From Priapulus caudatus (taxonomy: Eukaryota; Priapulida; Priapulimorpha; Priapulimorphida; Priapulidae), in contig NW_014577071.1 in assembly GCF_000485595.1 (NCBI RefSeq), positions 624,483-645,330 on the forward strand: a stretch of DNA of 20,848 nucleotides. Reading direction: 5' to 3'. The notes beneath the pieces were generated by a model. It did no database searches and was not told the DNA's origin. It saw nothing but the letters and a program-made list of their open reading frames with translations. Each line of letters begins with the position of its first letter. The first letter of the stretch is position 1. Of the stretch, positions 17,716 to 20,848 are shown in pieces. The translations under genes were made by a program, and so were the position numbers.

Positions 17716-17776
17716 AGCGTAGAAAAATGAAAGGAAATCCCTTCAGCTGTTGCATAGCAGGTGATAGCCTTCTATT

Positions 17777-18046
17777 TCTCTCCCGCCCCCCCTCTCCCTC
17801 TCTCTCCTCTCCTCCCTTTTTCTTTCTCCTCTCTCTCATCCTCCATCTCTCTCTTTTTCGCTCTCACTCTCTCTCTCGCTCTTTTTTTTCTCTCCTCTCA
17901 TCTTCTCTCTTCTCATACGTTCTTTCTTTATTTCTCCCTCTACTGCTCTCTGTCTCTCTCTCTAATCAATCTCTATCTCCTCTATCTATTCTCCGCTTCT
18001 CTTCTTCTCTCTCATCTCTCCTCTCTCTGTCTTTGCTTCTATTCTC
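17777..18046 (+). repeat. Irregular CT-rich tract
   Basis: About 270 bp of CTCT, TCTTT and CTCC words. It corresponds in position to the clean CT tract at 13.73-13.81 kb but is about three times longer and far less regular. Frames read Leu/Ser/Phe repeats and are not coding. Confidence 0.92.
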
Positions 18047-18390
18047 CTGTCTTCTCCCTCATGCTCCATCTTCTACTTTTGAATTTCCTGTCTTGTTTTT
18101 TTGAGAAATAAAAGATAAATTAATGAAATCATGACGAATCGCGGATAAAAATTAAAGAAATAGCAAGAAACAAGATGGAAGAAGAAACGCCTAATATTAT
18201 TGCTATAACATAGAAAATCATCGAGTAAAATAATAAATAAAATGTTGGTTATCTCTGAAAAATGTCAGAATCCTATAAAATGAAAACAGAAAATGCACGC
18301 CTGTATCGTTACCAAATATACACAACCACTCACACACACACACACCACGCTAAACGCCAACGCACACGCACACGCACGCGCACACGCACG
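18047..18390 (+). repeat. Duplicated module, copy 2 (CT - unique - CA)
   Basis: This matches 13816-14155 in the same orientation. Over about 240 bp of core I count close to 28 differences, about half of them single-base insertions or deletions. Many fall in short runs (for example CGGTTACC against CGTTACC, ATAAACAT against ATAACAT, CATTCG against CATCG). That pattern is more typical of uncorrected long-read error than of neutral drift, though an old duplication remains possible. Confidence 0.93.
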
Positions 18391-18609
18391 ACCACACCAC
18401 ACGCAGCACGCACACGCAACGACGCACACGCAGCACGCACACGCACTGACGCACGACGCACACGCACTGAACGCAGCACGCACACACACGGCCCGCACGC
18501 ACATACGCAGATACGGCACGACACACACACACACACGACACACGAACAGCACAACACACACACATCCGACACACACCACACACACACACACCACAACACA
18601 TGTAATATA

Positions 18610-18641
<32 letters not shown>
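18391..18641 (+). repeat. Irregular CA/CG tract ending in (TA)n
   Basis: Interrupted CACG, ACGACG and CACA words to about 18601 are followed by TA units (about 18613-18640). The many CGCAGCACGC-type breaks make this much less regular than other CA tracts in the window. Confidence 0.92.
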
Positions 18642-18644
<3 letters not shown>

Positions 18645-18879
18645 ATGCATGTACGTCGTTTGGCAAAAAAATGCATTCCACATCGTATCGCACTAAAAAA
18701 ACGTAAGCCGTTACTGGAATATTCCAATTAGCACCTGTCAAGCGGGATAATTAACATTGCACATGACTAGATTGATTCTGCTTCCTGAAATAGAACACGG
18801 ATGGAGTTTCTTTTCTTGGCCAGGGATGCGTCTCACGGCCACGACAGATGCACAACAGCGCGCGATGGCACAGCACCAC
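18642..18879. other. Unique sequence, no gene seen
   Basis: About 240 bp. The word CCAGGGATGCGTCTCACG (about 18822) resembles CTAGGGATGCCCTCACG near 16418, the only similarity I noticed between the two places. It is too short to call a repeat family. Confidence 0.4.
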
Positions 18880-19104
18880 CGACACACACACACAGCACAA
18901 CACACTCACATAACACACACACCACACAGCACACACACACACACATATCACACACACACACATACACACACACACCACCAAGGCACACAACACACACACA
19001 CACACCACACACACATACACACACACACACAGCACACGCACACGACACAAACCGCCCCGCCCCCGCCACTACACACCACACACACACACATCACACACAC
19101 ATAC

Positions 19105-19140
<36 letters not shown>

Positions 19141-19372
19141 ACATACACATACCCCCCGCCCGCCCCACACACAATACCACACATAGACACACCAAACACA
19201 CGGCGACCACAAACAAGTCGCGCGCGCGAGCGCGACCGCACTGACGCGACGCGCACCGCACGCAACGAACACCACAACGGACACGCACACCACGACGCAC
19301 AGCACACGCACACGCACAACGAACACCACACATACACATACACAACACATGCACACACACGCGCGCGGAGCG
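18880..19372 (+). repeat. Long irregular CA-rich microsatellite
   Basis: About 490 bp of CACA with CATA, CACG, CGCC and GACG interruptions, including one cleaner CA block at about 19105-19134. Plus frames are His/Thr-rich and minus frames Cys/Val-rich, all artefacts of the repeat. Confidence 0.95.
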
Positions 19373-19572
19373 TGGATTACAGGGCAACTCCTGGAAAAAA
19401 TCTCGTTAGGAACGGTTTAGTTATTTTAGTTGTGCGCAGAACGAAACGCGATCCGGGCTCTCATTAACAGCTTCTAACACTATGGCGTATTACCGTTAGG
19501 TCTGGTATCCAACAGTCACGGCAACACCGTAAGGAGTATAAAGCAATCATACAACTATCCCCATGACTCTTG
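19373..19572. other. Unique sequence, no gene seen
   Basis: About 200 bp of mixed sequence between CA and TA tracts. No ORF or RNA gene is supported. Confidence 0.5.
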
Positions 19573-19623
19573 GTATATTATATTTATATATATTTGAAAT
19601 ATATATATATATATATAATATAA
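19573..19623. repeat. (TA)n tract, imperfect inverted halves
   Basis: TATATTATATTTATATATATTT and AAATATATATAT words face each other, so the tract can fold on itself. Confidence 0.88.
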
Positions 19624-19633
19624 ATGCGCGAGT

Positions 19634-19669
19634 AGTGTGTGTGTGTGTGTGTGTGTGAGTGTGTGTGTG

Positions 19670-19710
<41 letters not shown>

Positions 19711-19810
19711 GTGTGTTGTGTGAGAAGCGAGAGAGAGATAGTGGTAGTGTGTGTGTGTCTGCTTGTTTGTTTGAGAGAGAGTGTGTGTGAGCGTGTGTAT
19801 GTGTGCGCGT

Positions 19811-19857
<47 letters not shown>

Positions 19858-19899
19858 GTGCGTGTGAGTGGTGTGTGTGTGTGTGTGTGATGTGTGTGT

Positions 19900-19937
<38 letters not shown>

Positions 19938-20022
19938 TGTGTGTGCGTGTACATGTACGTAAAGTGTGTGCGCGCATGTGCCGCACGTGTGTACGTGTCT
20001 GTAGTGGTGAGTGCATGTGTGT
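19634..20022 (+). repeat. Long GT-rich microsatellite
   Basis: About 390 bp of GT repeats with GAGA patches (19723-19740 and 19773-19780) and GTGC/GTAT breaks. The cleanest run is about 19816-19856. It is opposite in strand sense to the CA tracts at 18.3-19.4 kb. Confidence 0.96.
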
Positions 20023-20235
20023 GATTCAGCGTTGGTAGATATAATCCATATAATCAAGATAGATATAATCGCGAGCGCATGATTAACAAGATGCTAATCA
20101 CGCGTACTCCGATATAATTATAAATTGTTATCGTAATTATCACTTAGTTAGCATTCTTCCGGCCGTTCGTCGTCTCTGAGTTATCACACAGTTCCGACAA
20201 TTATCGTGAAAACCTGCTTACGCAAAGCGGAGACG
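20023..20235. other. Unique AT-leaning sequence, no gene seen
   Basis: About 210 bp with GATATAATC-type words repeated three times near 20037-20070 (AGATATAATCCATATAATC and AGATATAATCGC). No ORF or RNA gene. Confidence 0.5.
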
Positions 20236-20402
20236 CAGAGCGGAAAGATAGAGAGAGAAAGAGAGAGAGAGAGAGCGAAGAGCGAGAGAGAGAGCGCGAA
20301 GAGAGAGAGAGAGCGCGAAGAGAAAGAGAGAGAGAGAGCGAAGAGGAGAGAAGAGGAGAGAGAGGATAAGAGAAAGAAAGAAGCAGAGAGAGAGAGAGAT
20401 AG

Positions 20403-20453
<51 letters not shown>

Positions 20454-20594
20454 TGCGGAGAGAGAGCGCGGAGAGAGAGAGCGCGGAGAGAGAGAGAAAG
20501 AGAGAGATCGCGGAGAGAGAGAGAGCGAAAGAGAGAGAGAGGCGCGCAGGGTGAGAGCGGAGAGAAAGAGAAAGAGCGGAGATAGAGAAAGAGA

Positions 20595-20627
<33 letters not shown>

Positions 20628-20776
20628 CGGAGATAGAGGAGAGAGAGAGAGTGAGAGATCGCGAAGAGAGAGAGACGCAAGAGCGAGAGGAGAGAGAGAG
20701 AAAAAGGAGAGAACGGCGGAGAGGAGATACGCGTGCAGAGAGAGAGAGACGCGAGAGAGGGAGAGGGGGGGGGGTA
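20236..20776 (+). repeat. Long GA-rich microsatellite with GCG variants
   Basis: About 540 bp of GAGA broken by AAGA, GCGAA, GCGGA and GATCGC words, with the cleanest run at about 20408-20448. It ends in a ten-base G run (about 20765-20774). The polypurine plus strand favours triplex (H-DNA) formation. Frames read Arg-Glu repeats on one strand and Ser-Leu on the other. Confidence 0.96.
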
Positions 20777-20848
20777 GAGGCGGCATTTAATGTGTTGCTC
20801 ATGGGCAATTATCGGTCTTGAACAGATGATTGCCTCTCGAGCACGAGT

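Noticed and set aside
16401-18845. Similarity of about 18 bp between the region near 16418 and the region near 18822 (GGGATGC followed by CTCACG)
   Set aside because: Too short, and the flanks do not align, so a shared element end could not be supported.
18262-20057. His/Thr-rich and Cys/Val-rich open frames of 80-236 codons
   Set aside because: They are translations of CA/GT microsatellites. The residue pattern follows the dinucleotide, and indels would shift frames freely.
20184-20808. Open frames of 150-200 codons reading Arg-Glu or Ser-Leu repeats
   Set aside because: They are translations of a GA microsatellite with multiple frames open on both strands.
1-20848. CRISPR arrays, phage, operons, bacterial promoters or terminators
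   Set aside because: The regular repeats here are contiguous tandem repeats without unique spacers of constant length. No prokaryotic gene organisation is present.
1-20848. tRNA or rRNA genes
   Set aside because: I looked for the conserved GGTTCGAATCC-type T-loop (B box) and for rRNA-like blocks and found none. A covariance-model scan would be needed to exclude a diverged copy.

Overview
This window is eukaryotic DNA without a convincing gene. It contains no operon-like runs of ORFs, and no rRNA, tRNA, CRISPR array or recognisable complete transposon. It is very rich in simple repeats, and CpG is not visibly depleted (many CGCG, ACGT and TGACGTCA words). That pattern fits an arthropod genome, and a hymenopteran (ant-like) genome is a reasonable guess, but nothing in the sequence proves the taxon. 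I read it as intergenic or intronic sequence.

Layout. 1-3.6 kb: a (CA)n tract at the window edge, an 89-bp tandem duplication (278-460), a G-rich run, a promoter-like E-box/CRE/TATA cluster (981-1013), a 20-bp perfect palindrome (1213-1232) and an old 17-bp/34-bp minisatellite (1530-1714), then about 1.9 kb of plain sequence. 3.6-5.2 kb: (TA)n, a TATA/hairpin/CAAAATGG cluster, (GT)25 fused to a CTG/CTA triplet array, and an AGAC array. 5.2-7.4 kb: mostly featureless. 7.4-8.3 kb: an 18-bp minisatellite, a consensus TATA box with CCAAT, two inverted YY1/Pho-like words, a CRE, and a hairpin beside a G-quadruplex motif. This is the best promoter candidate. 8.5-11.1 kb: two long GGCA/TGCC-rich minisatellites whose shared core runs in opposite orientation. 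11.1-13.7 kb: mainly plain AT-rich sequence with one exon-like ORF. 13.7-14.2 kb and 17.8-18.4 kb: two copies of one [CT tract - about 290 bp unique - CA tract] module; the second copy differs mainly by single-base indels. 15.1-15.4 kb: diverged tandem repeats ending in a 19-bp-arm hairpin. 15.96-17.2 kb: minus-strand sequence with a broken coding look, possibly a decayed retroelement. 17.8-20.8 kb: almost continuous microsatellites in the order CT, CA, TA, CA, TA, GT, GA, which is roughly inverted-symmetric.

Nearly all long open frames lie in repeats where several frames are open at once, so they are composition effects. The results most worth checking are the 13.8/18.1-kb duplicated module (real dispersed repeat or assembly artefact), the 7.4-8.3-kb promoter-like block, the 15.3-kb hairpin, and the degenerate coding-like stretch at 16-17.2 kb. 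I found no new biological system here.
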